DNA of 64,000 nucleotides from NCBI GenBank assembly GCA_003290165.1, contig QNQO01005847.1, positions 1 through 64,000 of the forward strand, written 5' to 3'. Shown one piece after another: positions 10,861 to 21,921 of this stretch. The position numbers and the translations under genes were made by a program. The notes under the pieces were generated by a model. It had not been told where the DNA came from. It was given only the letters and a program-made list of their open reading frames with translations, and searched no databases. Origin of the DNA: Berberis thunbergii. Its lineage: Eukaryota > Streptophyta > Magnoliopsida > Ranunculales > Berberidaceae. Within the stretch, counting starts at the first letter, position 1; each line of letters starts with the position of its first letter.

Positions 10861-11960
10861 TTTTTGCCCGCTTTCGGTGGGATAGGCTCTAAGAGGGACC
10901 AGAAGTTATCGCCATCAGTTGTGTTTGACTAAACTATGGAACGGTTTCGCGGTCATTGCCTGTGGTTGGACAATGATTTTTGGCAAATCATCGTGATCAA
11001 ACATTTAGAACGCTAACTAGACTCCCACTTTCTAAGCCATCTTCACCTGTGCTAGGCATGCTACAGTTTTAGAACGGACCAGAAGGTGTCGTCATCTGTC
11101 GAAACTGACTAAGCTTTGGTAGAGTTCGGCGATTATTATTTGTTGTTTGACAATGATCCTTGTCAAGTCATCGTGATCAGGAGTTAAGAATGCTGACTAG
11201 ACTCTCACTTTCTAGTCTATCTTCACTCACGTTTGGCAGGCTACGGTCTTAAAATGGTAGGGTTCGGTGATAATTATCTGCAGAAGGACAATGATCTCTG
11301 GCAAGTCATCATGATCAGGCGTTAAGAATGTTGACTAGGCTCCCATTTTCTAAGCCATCTTCACTAGCGCTTGGCAGGCTACAGTCTTAGAGTGGTAGGG
11401 TTTGACGATCATTGCCCATTACTGGGCAAATATCCCTAGCAAGCCATCGTGGTCGGGTGTCAAGAGCGCTGACTAGACTCCCACTTTCTAAGCCATCGAC
11501 ATCTGTGCTCGGGGAACAAGGTATTGAAGGGACCAAAAGCTATTGTTATCAGTTGTCATTGACTAAGCTTTGGTCGAGTTCGGTGATCATTTTCTATAGT
11601 TGAACAATGATCCCTAGCAAACTGTCTCGATCAGGGATTGGAGCGCTGACTAGGCTCCAACTTTCCAAGCGATTTTCATCCGTGCACAGCGAAATACGGT
11701 GTTAGAACAAATTAGTAGCTATCCTCATCAGTCGGAACTGACTAATTTTTTATCGGGTTCGACGATCATTGTCTGCAATTGGACGATGATCCTTTACAAG
11801 CCATCTTGATCATGCATTAGAGCGCTAACTAAGCTCCTAATTTCTAAGTCATCGTCATCGTCATCTGCTTTTGGTGGACTTGGCGTTTGAGAAGACCAGG
11901 AGCTATCGTCATCAGTTGGAACTGACTAAGCTTTGGTCAAGTTAGGCATCTGCTTGGCCT
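10860..11960. repeat. Diverged ~178-bp minisatellite (Tat-A)
   Basis: Five to six diverged tandem units recognised by the recurring order: GATCATTG..., a clamp ACAATGATC, AGCGCTGACTAG, CTCCCACTTTCTAAGCCATC, GGACCAGAAG, TCGTCATC and AACTGACTAAGC. The GATCATTG-like anchors fall at about 10953, 11131, 11269, 11408, 11585 and 11764, giving spacings of about 178, 138, 139, 177 and 179 bp, so two units carry ~40-bp deletions. It is the same family as the array at 48870-51110. Confidence 0.85.
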
Positions 11961-12300
11961 TGGGCATGTTAGTCTGACTTGGGTGTCTTGACTTACTTAA
12001 TTTGCCGAGTAGTCTGGCACGGAGGTCGGATCAATAAATATGATTCTAGAGTCGGATTACCATAAGTTGATCGGATTGAGTTTATCCATGTTTTAATGAA
12101 CAACAGTGAAATCTTAATAAAGTGAATACTTTAAATTTATTGATAATATGGCCGTAGGCGTGCTCTACATTCCATGGGCCCTTAAGGCATTATGAATTTG
12201 TGTCTTTACATGTACAGGGTCGGATCTGGCTGGGTACTTTCTTGGGCCCATTATTTGGCTGGGTCGTGTTGTAAAGATCATCATGCTAGGTGTACAGTGT
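11960..12300 (-). other. Remnant of Tat-A pol 3' end and trailer
   Basis: 12130-12290 resembles 51190-51300 in the second Tat-type element: both have TTTATTGATAATAT and later CTCTACATTCCATGG / TTTTACATTCCATGG, followed by a coding-like end. In the second element this is where minus-strand pol (integrase C-terminus) ends next to the array. Here pol is cut off almost at once. Confidence 0.5.
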
Positions 12301-12600
12301 AGATTGTGAGAATATTCAGTGTCGGTTATTCCCACAGTTAATGGAGATGCGTGCAATGCCATTAATTAGATGAATGTGGACTCATGCAATTGCAATTGGA
12401 ACCTTCACCTCCCTCTTTCTCTTACGACATTTAATGCTGACATAGCTGTTGATTGATTTCGTTTCATGAACCGTCGTGCCTATATATAGGCTAGTGTTCA
12501 TCATTTCAAGCATTGTCAAGAATGTTGTAGAGAATGTTTTTGAAATGCATCTTTTCAAAAAATATGCTTTGGGTTCCAAAGGCTAAATGAAGATCTTCGT
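12300..12600. other. Unassigned stretch with TATA-like motif
   Basis: No gene recognised. A TATATATAGG motif at 12481-12490 is followed by a plausible leader, so this could be a promoter or LTR fragment. The left end of the next CACTA element should lie near here but no CACTA terminus was found. Confidence 0.25.
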
Positions 12601-12730
12601 TGTTGGAGTCTTCGACTGTTCTGACATTTGTAGTGATGAGTCTTGGCAAGACCTGCTATTATGTGGTGCCACCTGGCTTGGTTGAGCATCCAATTAGTTC
12701 CATGGGGCCTTGTAATTTTTTTACATTGCG

Positions 12731-13820
12731 AAGAAGAGTTACGAACTCCTCCCCACGGGTCAAGTTTGTCTTCCATCTTCTGGTGCATCCGATTAGCAAC
12801 ACATCAAGGGGTGAAACACCAAGAGCAGGGAATTTCACTCCATCAGATGCTCGTCAGGTTAAATGGAATCAGCTGCTCGTTACATATATACTAAACACGT
12901 TTTAAGGTTTTACTTTAAATATACTCATATGTTGTTTTTGTTTTCCTCTCTTTATTGCAACCATCATCATCTCCACGATATGGACTGGCTACTAATATCA
13001 TTCCTATGTTTCCTTTACAATAATCCAATCCCCTTGTAGTGAACAATGTTCTAATAGACCCATTGGTGCTCAGGGTCCATCTCCGGTCAGCAACACACCA
13101 AGAGGACAAAGATCAAGAGCCGAGTATTTCTCTCCATCGGATGCTCATGAGGTAAATTAAATTAGATACTTTTAACATATTCTAAGCGCATTTCAAGGTA
13201 TACTTCTAATATATTCTAAGTGTGTTTTAACATATTACCAAAGTGTGTTTTAACATATTACCACCGCTGCAGCCATCACCATATCCACCATTTGCAAGAC
13301 AGGCTACTAACTCTATTCCTAGATTTCACCCAGGGTCATTTTCAGGTGTCTCTGGGTCAAGTCCAAGGACTCCTGTTGGCATAATCCGTCCAGGTACTCA
13401 CATAATGACTCGTAGCTGGACTTTTCTCATCTAAATGGCATTGTGTGTTTCATTTTTCAATTTGACAATGGTAACCACTCCGTTACTGATGCATTTTTTT
13501 GTTCCATTTGCCTTGGTTCTTCATCATAGTGGCTAGGAGTGCAAGGGCATCAGCCTCCATCAACAGATATGTTGATCATAGAAGAGCACAATATGAAGAT
13601 GTGCCATGGAGATCATTGCGATTAGGAAGTTCAAACCAGGTACTTTCTAACATAATGTGATTTCTTCCCTCAAATTAATAAGGACTCGATGTAAGGAGTA
13701 CTCTCCCATGCAGCCTCCTGTCTTAAGCTCAGTTGGAGCTAGCAGTTCAAATGCTGGTACACCCGCCAGCGGTGCAGATCAAGCTGGTCCATCAAATATG
13801 AGGAATAGAGGGTTTAAGGG
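12731..13820 (+). pseudogene. Captured exons of an unrecognised Ser/Pro-rich protein
   Basis: Four or five short open exons on the + strand. At about 12779-12857 one reads ...SNTSRGETPRAGNFTPSDARQ, and 13052-13141 reads a paralogous GPSPVSNTPRGQRSRAEY, so one exon is duplicated. At 13272-13395 comes PSPYPPFARQATNSIPRFHP with SSPRTPVG. At 13530-13638 comes YVDHRRAQYEDVPWRSLRLG, and 13710-13815 is rich in Ser, Gly and Ala. Most blocks are followed by GT. The composition suggests an intrinsically disordered regulatory or RNA-binding protein, but I do not recognise the family. Confidence 0.45.
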
Positions 13821-14054
13821 ACAGTTTTCAATCTGGACTTGCTTATGAATTCTTTCCAGAACTTACAGTCTGGACTGTCTGAAATAAATGAACCATCCAG
13901 ATTCCATTGTATGCAGGTGAATGATGATTTGGTAAGAGAAACATAAACTTCCGTTAAGTCTATTGGATTCTAGGAGCATTATATCTCATTTGTTGGCTTA
14001 ATTGTTCTCCATTTCCTATATTTACCTTCTGGATTAACAACTGGAGCTATCTTG

Positions 14055-14967
14055 CTTGGTATATTCAAACTCGGGGGATTCATTGATTGCATTGGCATCC
14101 GATGGTGTTTATTCCCTTTGGAAATGGCAAGAGTGTGCAGCAAACATGGACGGGAAAGTATTGTCTTTCCTATGCTAGAGGCTGTTGAATACATACATGT
14201 TTTATCAGTTGAATCGATCAAACCAATGAAATGCATTCTAACTTTTGTAGGTGACCACTGTTGAACAATCTCTGTGGAAAGTTTTAAGGAGTGCTGATAC
14301 TGACTCTAGCAACAAGAAGAAAGAGAAGATAATTGGTGAAATGGATGCAAATTGTTTGGCAATTTCAAGTGATGATTCTTATCTTCTCTCAGCATCAGCA
14401 GGGTCAGTCAACATATATCATTTGCCAGATTTTAAGGTAATGTGTTCATAAAATGGTAGATCTATTTCCTGCTAATCCAAAATACATATCTTCTGATTGA
14501 TGATTAACTAGTGAACTTTCTTTCTTGGTTCAGAAAATCCCATTATCTACTGCAGAATCTCTGAAAGCAACATGTATTGCCATGCATCCGGTAAATGATG
14601 ACATCGTGGCTGTAGGCATGCCTGATTCTACTATTCACATATATAATTATAGACTTGAGAAGGTATTCTAGCTAACTCCGATCAATAACATACAAAGAAG
14701 TATAGAGTTTATGATTATAATCTAATATGCTATTACTTATTGGTGCTGGTTAAACCAAGCTTCGAGGCCATACAGAAAAGGTAAGAGGTCTGGTCTTTTC
14801 CAAAAAACTAGATGTACTAGCATCATCGGGAGCTCATACACAGGTATGAACCAATTCCATTTCCGAAATTTATCTACGTTTATCTGATTTTGGGATGATA
14901 CAGTAACATGAACCGACTTTTCTTTTTCCTTAGGTATGTGTTTGGAACACCATAGATCAGCAATAGT
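14055..14967 (+). pseudogene. TOPLESS/TPR corepressor fragment (C-terminal WD40 exons)
   Basis: Five consecutive exons match the order of the second WD40 propeller of TOPLESS-family corepressors, which recruit histone deacetylases to EAR-motif repressors. Exons: up to 14157 (YSNSGDSLIALASDGV..LWKW), 14251-14436 (NCLAISSDDSYLLSASAG), 14534-14662 (AMHPVNDDIVAVGMPDSTI), 14760-14843 (LRGHTEKVRGLVFSKKLDVL) and 14934-14966 (VCVWNTIDQQ, then TAG). Intron ends keep AG and GT. The N-terminal LisH/CTLH domain and most of the propellers are absent, and a stop follows directly. It is a captured partial copy, not a working corepressor. Confidence 0.8.
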
Positions 14968-14984
14968 AGTGGAAAGAGTGTAGT

Positions 14985-15198
14985 GCCTCATTACCTACTC
15001 CCACTAGGCGAGACTCAGCTCTGTAAACTTGAGCACCTCCAAGAGCAGCTTGGAGAAGAAGCAAATCGGACTCTGGATGTACTACAGAAAGAGGTTGCTT
15101 GTCATAGACTAGGTAATCAAGATGCAGCTGAGACTATTGCCAAGTTGCAAGCAGAAATACGGGAGATGCGTACTATAAGAGAGTTAAGAAATTTTTAA
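14985..15198 (+). pseudogene. Captured NACK/KIN7-type kinesin exon
   Basis: An open frame reads LEHLQEQLGEEANRTLDVLQ and then EVACHRLGNQDAAETIAKLQ. This is the conserved coiled-coil segment C-terminal to the motor in NACK1/HINKEL-type kinesins (KIN7 family), which act at the phragmoplast in cytokinesis. No motor domain is present and the frame ends about 20 residues later. It abuts the TOPLESS exon with only ~20 bp between, so the two are joined by rearrangement inside the transposon. Confidence 0.8.
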
Positions 15199-15339
15199 GT
15201 GTAATACATTATCTTATTAATTACATTACTTTGCCTCCATTCATGGAAATGTTTAAGTTTGGCACATTTAGATTTTTATTTTCTAGAAATAAAACTTATA
15301 AGATGTTATAAAAAGTCATTTGATAGCACTTGATGAGTG

Positions 15340-15949
15340 CTATAGAAAAAAATGGGGCCTTGAGAAACGCTATAGAAACTAATACAATAGCATTTGTTAA
15401 ATGTTACGTGAGGAAAGACAATAGCATTTCTGAAACGCATTTTAGAAACGCTATAAATACTGTTACTATAACATTTCATAAACGCTATAAATAGTCAACT
15501 TACAATAGCGTTTTTAAAACGTTATAATAGACTTACTATAGCATTTCAAAAACACTATAAATAATGTTACTATAGCGTTTTAGAAATGCTATAAATAGTC
15601 AACTTACAATAGCATTTTTAAAACGCTATAACATACTTACTATAGCGTTTCAAAAACACTATAATAGTCAACTTACAATAAAAATGCTATAATAAACTTA
15701 CTATAGCGTTTCAAAAAATTGCTATAAATACTGTTACTATAGCGTTTCAGAAATGCTATAAATAGTCAACTTACAATAGCGTTTTTAAAACCCTATAATA
15801 GACTTACTATAGCGATTCAAAAACGCTATAATAGTCAACTTACAATTGCGTTTTTAAAACGCTATAATAGACCTTGTATTTATTATAGCTCCGACATACA
15901 CATCGCTTTCTAAAACGCTATTAATAAGTATTTTTCTTGTAGTGACCCA
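15340..15949. repeat. CACTA-I subterminal repeats and terminal inverted repeat
   Basis: About 15-20 copies of short direct and inverted units with core TAGCGTTT(C/T)(A/T)AAAACGCTAT, spaced by AATAGTCAACTTACA or AATAGACTTACTA. This is a typical transposase-binding subterminal region of CACTA elements. The array ends at the terminus TTTTTCTTGTAGTG (15936-15949). Confidence 0.85.
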
Positions 15950-16780
15950 TGGATGATAGCTCCAAAAAGGCTATTTTAAATTAATTTATTACCATTTTCA
16001 TGTAATAGAGAAGTTGTTTAGTTAGATAGTCTTTTAGTTTGGTTATGTCATGAACCTATGAGGTAAGTTAGATGTTTTGTATTTCATTATGAATTCAACT
16101 CATGCTTTCTTTTTCTACTTCTTAAGCTCAAGATTAAATAAGTTTATATACTTGCAATTTCTTTAACAAGCTCCCTACAATGTTTACATATTATTAGTCT
16201 AAGTTTCATTATGATTTGCTAGATATTTGGTGTTTCATTTAAGTATGGATTCTTTATATGCTTTTAAATCCATATTTGATTCTTAGGTTACTAAAATAAC
16301 TTAAGCTTGAAATCAAATTGCTCATAATGCCATATTTTTCATCCTAAGGTGAGATGTGAATCTACTTTAGGATGTTTTAATGAATTTGGAAAAGATTATT
16401 CTAAGAGTAGCCCAATGGTGTCATATACTTATGATGGTAAACTCAAAGCCCTAACTCTCACATTTAGGTTTTACTTTGCATTTTTATTTCAAACACTTCA
16501 CCAATCAGTGCTTTTCTAACTAGGTTAAGTTTAGAGATTTGTAGAATAGTTTTTCGAATTTTATAGCTCTCCTTGTGGGATTTAAAGAGATCATCCACCA
16601 ATGAAAGCTCTCAAAAACATAAGAATTGTGAACTTATAATGAGAAATTGATAAAAACACATACATGGCACAAAAATATGCATAAAAGAAAATACATGTAC
16701 TCGTTGTAAATCAAAATTGTTACATAGCTCACGAGTACGAGTGAAATGCAACTAAAAAGAACTCAAAAATCAATCCAGAG
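15950..16780. other. AT-rich stretch without recognisable gene
   Basis: No coding frame or transposon terminus is recognised. It may be the non-coding 3' internal region of the old Athila element to its right, since that element's pol-end-like motif begins at about 16800, but I see no convincing alignment or 3' LTR. Confidence 0.25.
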
Positions 16781-18858
16781 TAACTATAATGACACAACTA
16801 AAGTTGGGTTGCGTCCCAGGAGCGTTTGGTTTAGCGTCGTCAGCCCGACGTATATTCTTTCTCACATATGATGTATTATAAAAGAAGAGGAAAAAGATAG
16901 CAAACGCCCTCTTCCAAAAATGCCAAAGAATCGTATAGAAACAACCTAAAATGTTGAGGATTTGTCTAACAAATAGTAGCAACCACATGCGATACAACAT
17001 ATACTAACACATCCCCAAAGCTACGAAGGCGACATGCAAAATCATAGAGAAAATGCAAATGAAATCGCATTCCTAGGAAATCCGTGGGACCTGAAACAGA
17101 AAGAGGTCACAGACAGTAATATCAAGCAAATAGGGATATCCTAAGATAAGTATCAAATCTTGTTTTACAATAGAATGGTTCAAACTAAAATCGTCCCTTA
17201 AAAATAAGGATCCACATAAGTAGAGTCAGTCAATGTGAAGTGATGCAAAAAGGTATGTCTATAGATATATCGAGTGGTACAGGATCATCATAATAAAATG
17301 AATTACACTAAGATGATGGGCTAGATAACTCAACAACACCCCCAAACCTGGAATTAACACTACCTATGACATGGATTTTCTCATTAGATGCATCATTTGT
17401 ATCATGACAATAGTTGAGGCAAAACTCCAAAGAATATTGAAAATCAAATTTCATGCATGGGTCACTAGGAAGGCATACATCGAAGGGTCAACATGAAAAG
17501 GTGAGGAAAGGGATGGGTTTGGAAGCAAGGTAGTTTCAATCACATTATCCTAAAAAAACGGCATTTGACTCGGGTTCCAATGTGCTACCAATTATGAATT
17601 GACCCTTTGGGTTTTGAACAGAGTGACGAGGAACTCTTCCTGACTCTCTCTCAGATAATGCCCGAGCAATCTGATTCACAACTATCTCAAGTTAATTGAT
17701 AGCTTGATAATAGTGTTGACTCATGACCTTTAACTCTAATATAGCCTGAGAATCATGTTCAAGCATTTCTTTTGTGCGCTGCATAAAATGGCTAATCCTT
17801 TCCTCTAAACTAGATGTATTGGATGGATGAAATTGGTTAAATTGAAGCATAATAGGGCTAGGTGCTTGAGGAGCCTGGGAGAAAGCAGGTTCCTGTTGGT
17901 GTGAGCCATGAGCCCAGGAGAGGTTCGGATAATTAGCAAAACCAGGGTTCTAATAGTTGGACTATAAATTATAACGAGGTCGCCAAATAGCACTAAAAGA
18001 ATTGACTTGCTAAGCAAAATATTTTTGGATAATCATACTACAAATCACAATTAATTGTGGAATGACTAGGACTTGAACATGCAACACAAACCTCAGATGA
18101 AACATTAGTGAAAGGTAGGTGTTCAGTTAAATTTATAACTGGGTCTATTTTCTGAGCCATAGTCATAACAGCTACTTCTAGTTTCAAGGCAGAATGGGAG
18201 AAGTAATCCTTAAAGGCTTTCTCTTCGGCCATCTCCTTAATTTTTGGGTTTTTAAAAATGAAAGCCTAACCTCTATATGAAGATGATCTAACTCTATAAA
18301 AATAAAAACAATGGAACCGTAAAGAACACCTAAATGATGTGCAAACAAGATGAATGTCACACAACCCTAGATTTTTTTTACTAATGCAAGGCAGAAATTC
18401 AATTTAATTTACTTAACCGTGAAAGAGACACGGTAATTTCCTATCAATACGCTACTACATAATTGCTCCTACCTTTTTTTCACTTTCCATCTTAAAGTGA
18501 AATGTCAGTTCAAGAACTATTCCCAAATACGATATGTTATTTCACTTTACTACTTCAAGCTTTCAAACTTTTAAAGAGGGACCCTATGAGTGTCAAACTT
18601 GTCCTAGACAATTATTTTGCTACAAATTTTAAATAGTAGGCTTGGCGTTCCTAACTTTACAATAGATAGTGGTTAACCTTTCCACGGAAGAAGGCGCTGA
18701 AAATGCAAATCAGTTTTGCCACTATTCAAATTTGCATGCACTACTATCTAAAAATAGCAAAAAACCAAGTGATAACAACAGAAACCGCGTGCAGATGGAG
18801 TGGGGAGAAGTTACCTCCAGCGTGAACCTCTTTCGAGTTACTTGCGACGCCGGCTAAA
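16780..18858 (-). mobile_element. Athila-like element Z, left part (minus orientation)
   Basis: Old Ty3/gypsy remnant. 16800-16852 (GTTGGGTTGCGTCCCAGGAG and GCGTCGTCAGCCCGACG) matches the pol-end motif of element X at 30892-30935. 18038-18232 encodes a gag tail with zinc knuckle on the minus strand. Most of pol is missing between them. The element is interrupted at 18859 by CACTA-II and resumes at 42582, where a leader, an eroded tRNA-Asp primer site and a 5' LTR follow. Confidence 0.55.
18038..18245 (-). pseudogene. Gag fragment with CCHC zinc knuckle (element Z)
   Basis: A 64-residue minus-strand frame begins MAEEKAFKDYFSHSALKLE and ends CVACSSPSHSTINCDL. The latter has C-x2-C-x4-H-x4-C spacing, a retroviral zinc knuckle that binds genomic RNA (Ser replaces the common Gly before His). 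Upstream gag is not preserved. The position between a pol-end motif and an Athila leader supports an Athila-type gag. Confidence 0.55.
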
Positions 18859-19110
18859 CACTACACCAAAAGGCATGTTTAGCTACGGGGAGGTGGCCAC
18901 GGCTCTAAGCCGTTGGTTTATTTGCCATTGCTTAAAACCGTGGCTATAACGGCCAACGGTTTAAAATCGTGGCTAAAAAATAAAACTGTGGCCAAAAAAC
19001 ACTACACCAAAAGGGTTGTTACGGTTTTAAAGCATGGCTATAACTGCCAACGGTTTATAACCATGGCTAAAACTGCCAACGGTTTAAAACCGTAGCTATA
19101 AGACCAATCA
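18859..19110. repeat. CACTA-II left terminus, duplicated TIR and subterminal repeats
   Basis: CACTACACCAAAAGG occurs at 18859 and again at 19000, each followed by units such as AAAACCGTGGCTATAAC and GCCAACGGTTTA. Two terminal motifs 141 bp apart suggest a tandemly duplicated end. Confidence 0.8.
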
Positions 19111-19785
19111 CTTTCGCGCTTTGGCAAAAATTCTTTCGCACTTTGGAGGGAGAAGTTTCCCGCTTTGGTGAAAAAAATTGGGGAAAAACATGAAGGACAA
19201 AAGAAGGAGAGGACGAACAGATTCTCACTCTTTCGCGCTTTGGAGGGAACAGATTCTCACTCTCTCCACACCTCCTCTTCACAAGCACTACTGATTCTCG
19301 AAGCAGAGAAGAAGAAGGACGAAATAAGGAGAGGACGAACTAAAGAAGAACATGAAGAATCGAAGCAGATTCTCAAACTTTTCTTCTCCTTCTTCTTCTT
19401 TAGATCTTGAGAGAACCGAACTGAAGAAGAACATGAAATTGGTTCAGATCTTCTTCCAGGTAAGATCCTTCTTCTTCTTCTTCTTCTTCATATCTGTTTC
19501 AAATTTTTTTTTTTCTTTTTTCAGCAAAGCAAAACAGTTTGATTTTTTTTTGTTGATATCTTCTTCTTATTTTTTTTGTCTTCTTTCAGCAAAGCAAACC
19601 CTAGAACTAATTTTCTTCTTTTCTCCAGCTCGATTTCTGAAGAGGAGAAGAAGAAGACTAAGGTAACCACTCAAAACAACAAGTAATCTATTCAACATTC
19701 TCTCATTTCCTGTCTTTGTTCATTGCCTCATTGGATTGTGAACAACATATGGGTGAGATTCTAATTGGGGTATTGGGGTGTTTGT
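19110..19785. other. CT/GA-rich leader-like sequence inside CACTA-II
   Basis: Strongly purine- or pyrimidine-biased sequence with TTCTTCTTC runs and an AAACCCTAGAAC motif near 19596. It looks like a captured promoter and 5' leader of a plant gene. The open frames here are low-complexity and not credible as proteins. Confidence 0.4.
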
Positions 19786-19899
19786 GTGTTTGGCAACTGT
19801 TGGAGGTCAGGTACATTTCCTCTATGTGATGGAACTCATGTGAAGCACAACAAAGACACTGGAGATAATGTTGGTCCTCTGCTATTGAAGAAGCGGTAG
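19786..19899 (+). pseudogene. Captured NEET (CDGSH iron-sulfur) last exon
   Basis: An open stretch reads [20 protein letters not shown] and ends ...GPLLLKKR before TAG (19897-19899). This is the C-terminal exon of the plant NEET protein, a plastid/mitochondrial [2Fe-2S] protein whose cluster is held by three Cys and one His. The P-x-C-D-G-T-H part of the cluster motif is intact here, but the C-x-C part and the transit peptide lie in exons not present. Very good match over ~35 residues; gene fragment only. Confidence 0.85.
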
Positions 19900-20578
19900 A
19901 AAAACTACTTGGTGAGTATTGGGTCTTCTTTAATTTTTTGAGACTTTTGTTAAGCACTAGTGTTTATTATGTACAAGGGAGCATTTCAATTGGAGGGATT
20001 TGAGTCTGCTACTATGTATAGACCATCAACATGATTTACTCAATAGTCTTCTTTAGCCATGTCTGTGTGTTTGTATTGTTATAAGCATGATCATTTGGGT
20101 ATTCTAGCTTAATTGGTTTAAATGTTTTTAGCTTAATTGCAAAAGAGGTAATGAAACAAAGAAACATATACTCAATTGGCCTCAATAGCAATATGTTGTA
20201 TCCATTGGTTGGGAAAATTTAAGCTTTAGACTTCGATTTTAATATGAAAAGTGGACTTCTCTTAAGATTTAAAATTCATTTTAACTATGAAAATTTGGAC
20301 AGTGCATATAATTTTATAGCAAGCAAAAGTCCTCTCTTTTAGTAGATGTCAATAATTGATTATACAAGTCTCTATAATGTGTGTGTAGTTTCTCTCATAA
20401 TTGCTCTTATGTTTCTGTAGTATAGATTTGTTCCTCCTGTGAAAACTGTAGAATCTGCCTTTCTACTCACCTTGCAACTCTTTAGGCAACATTTGGATTT
20501 AAGACATTCACTTAGAAGCAGTATTAGTTTTTCAGGAATGAACAATTCACATAGCTGACAATCTGGTTTGGGTTTCAG

Positions 20579-20875
20579 GTTTCTAAGAAACAATTTCAAT
20601 GTGATGGATGTGGAGTTTGCAGGTTGAATCCTCTATCCTTGTTCCATACAATGTTTTTTGTCGTAATTATTCAAAATTTGAATAATCTGAAGTTTTTTAT
20701 CTTATGTTTTTCCTGTTACAGAATCGGAGGCGAAGAGAACTTCATCCACTGCAATAAATGTGGTAAGTAAGCTGCTTGAGTGGTCATTCTTCCTAGGTTT
20801 CATGTTTTCAGTTCTTGTAAACTAATTGGTGTTGTCTGGCGTGATGATCTCTTCTTCAGAATGTTGTTACGCAAG
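20579..20875 (+). pseudogene. Captured CHY zinc-finger/RING protein exons
   Basis: Three small exons join in phase. 20579-20622 encodes VSKKQFQCDGCGVC plus a split Arg, 20722-20762 encodes IGGEENFIHCNKCG, and 20860-20875 continues CCYAR. Introns keep AG and GT. The Cys/His spacing is that of the CHY/CTCHY zinc-finger part of RCHY1/MIEL1-type E3 ubiquitin ligases. The RING and the rest of the protein are missing. Confidence 0.75.
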
Positions 20876-21694
20876 GTATTCCTTCACTTGAATAATTTAT
20901 ATTTTTGTTTCTTTAGAACTGCTAGATCGACTGATTAGTGCAAAGAATCATCAACACTGAGACAAGTTTGGAAGATAATGAATTTTTAAAAGGTTTTTTC
21001 TGCGGATAGAAGATAATGAATTTTTTTTTCTTCTAGATTTTGTAGTTCAGCTGTCCAAGTGTAAAATTTTATATATTTTCTTATTTCATTTTAGAGAATT
21101 AAGTTGCTTCTTGGAGGTTTAAGGTAAGATCTAGTGTCCTGTCCTTAGTGTGTGCTAAATGTAAAATTCTTATACATATTTTATGTTTGTGTCTCAGTTG
21201 CTTCCTGTTGAAGGATTTTGATATGATTTGTGATTTGTGATTTGAGCTTCGCGGTTATTAATGTGTTATGCGCCTCTTTACAAAACAAGGACTAGACTTT
21301 ATCGCTTCCTTTCTTTTTCTCTTTGTTTTCACACCTGATTGAGGAACTTGATTGTTGTTTATTTCTTATGGTTATTCTAGGTTCAAAAATCAGGGTTGGT
21401 GCTGTTGTTAGAGATTCTTTTATGTAAAAGATAACTTACTTTTATGTAGGGCTGGGTGGACACTTTAAGAGGTTGTTTCTCAACATATCAATGTCTTTTG
21501 GTCAACTGTTGTTGTTGTTTTCATTTATAACTCTCGTAGAGCTTTATAAAGTATTATTTGGAAAAGACAGTTAAACCTGGATGATGTGAAACATGTTCAC
21601 TCCAAGATAAAAATCAATTTTCATCATATAACTTGAATCACCATTTTGATTTATTGTTTGGATTCCTTCATAATTTATGGTATTCTAATTGCAG

Positions 21695-21921
21695 ATGGTG
21701 CGCGGGGCTGCTTTCCTCATGGTACCGGAAAGGTAGCAATAACTCTTTTCAGTCTCTGCTGCAATGGCTTACTTGCAATAATTGATGAGGTTTCTGATCT
21801 GTTTATCTTTTCATAATCAGGTAGTCAGGGTAGTTGTCTTTGCTGAAGGGGAAGTTGTGGAAGAAGCCAGAGCTGCAGGAGCTTGTTGGTGGGGGCGGGC
21901 TTATTGAAGAGATTGGGAAGG
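21695..21921 (+). pseudogene. Captured organellar ribosomal protein L1 exons
   Basis: Exon 21695-21732 reads VRGAAF in one frame and FPHGTGK in another, so a small indel separates them. Exon 21821-21921 reads VVRVVVFAEGEVVEEARAAG and then, after a frameshift, GGGLIEEIGKG. Together these are the conserved start of the bacterial-type L1 ribosomal protein (LPHGTGK, then V-V-F-A-E-G), nuclear-encoded for mitochondria or plastids. Broken and partial. Confidence 0.75.

Larger units (their letters stand above)
12600..15949 (+). mobile_element. CACTA-I: En/Spm-type element carrying host exons
   Basis: The right end is clear. 15340-15949 is packed with subterminal repeats and closes with TTTTTCTTGTAGTG, the reverse complement of a CACTACAAGAAAAA terminus typical of plant CACTA elements. 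Inside lie + strand exons of at least three unrelated genes separated by intron-like sequence. A ~125-bp block at 15205-15331, just inside the subterminal repeats, is nearly repeated at 42226-42349 in CACTA-II, so the two elements are relatives. The left terminus was not found and may have been lost next to the Tat-A remnant; the start given is only where captured sequence begins. Confidence 0.65.

Noticed and set aside
15340..15949. Regular short repeats that could be mistaken for a CRISPR array
   Set aside because: Units vary in length and orientation, lack unique spacers, and end in a CACTA terminus in a plant genome.
19352..19666. Open frame of 104 residues with many Phe residues
   Set aside because: Encoded by TTC/TTT runs in a pyrimidine-rich leader; low-complexity and without homologous character.
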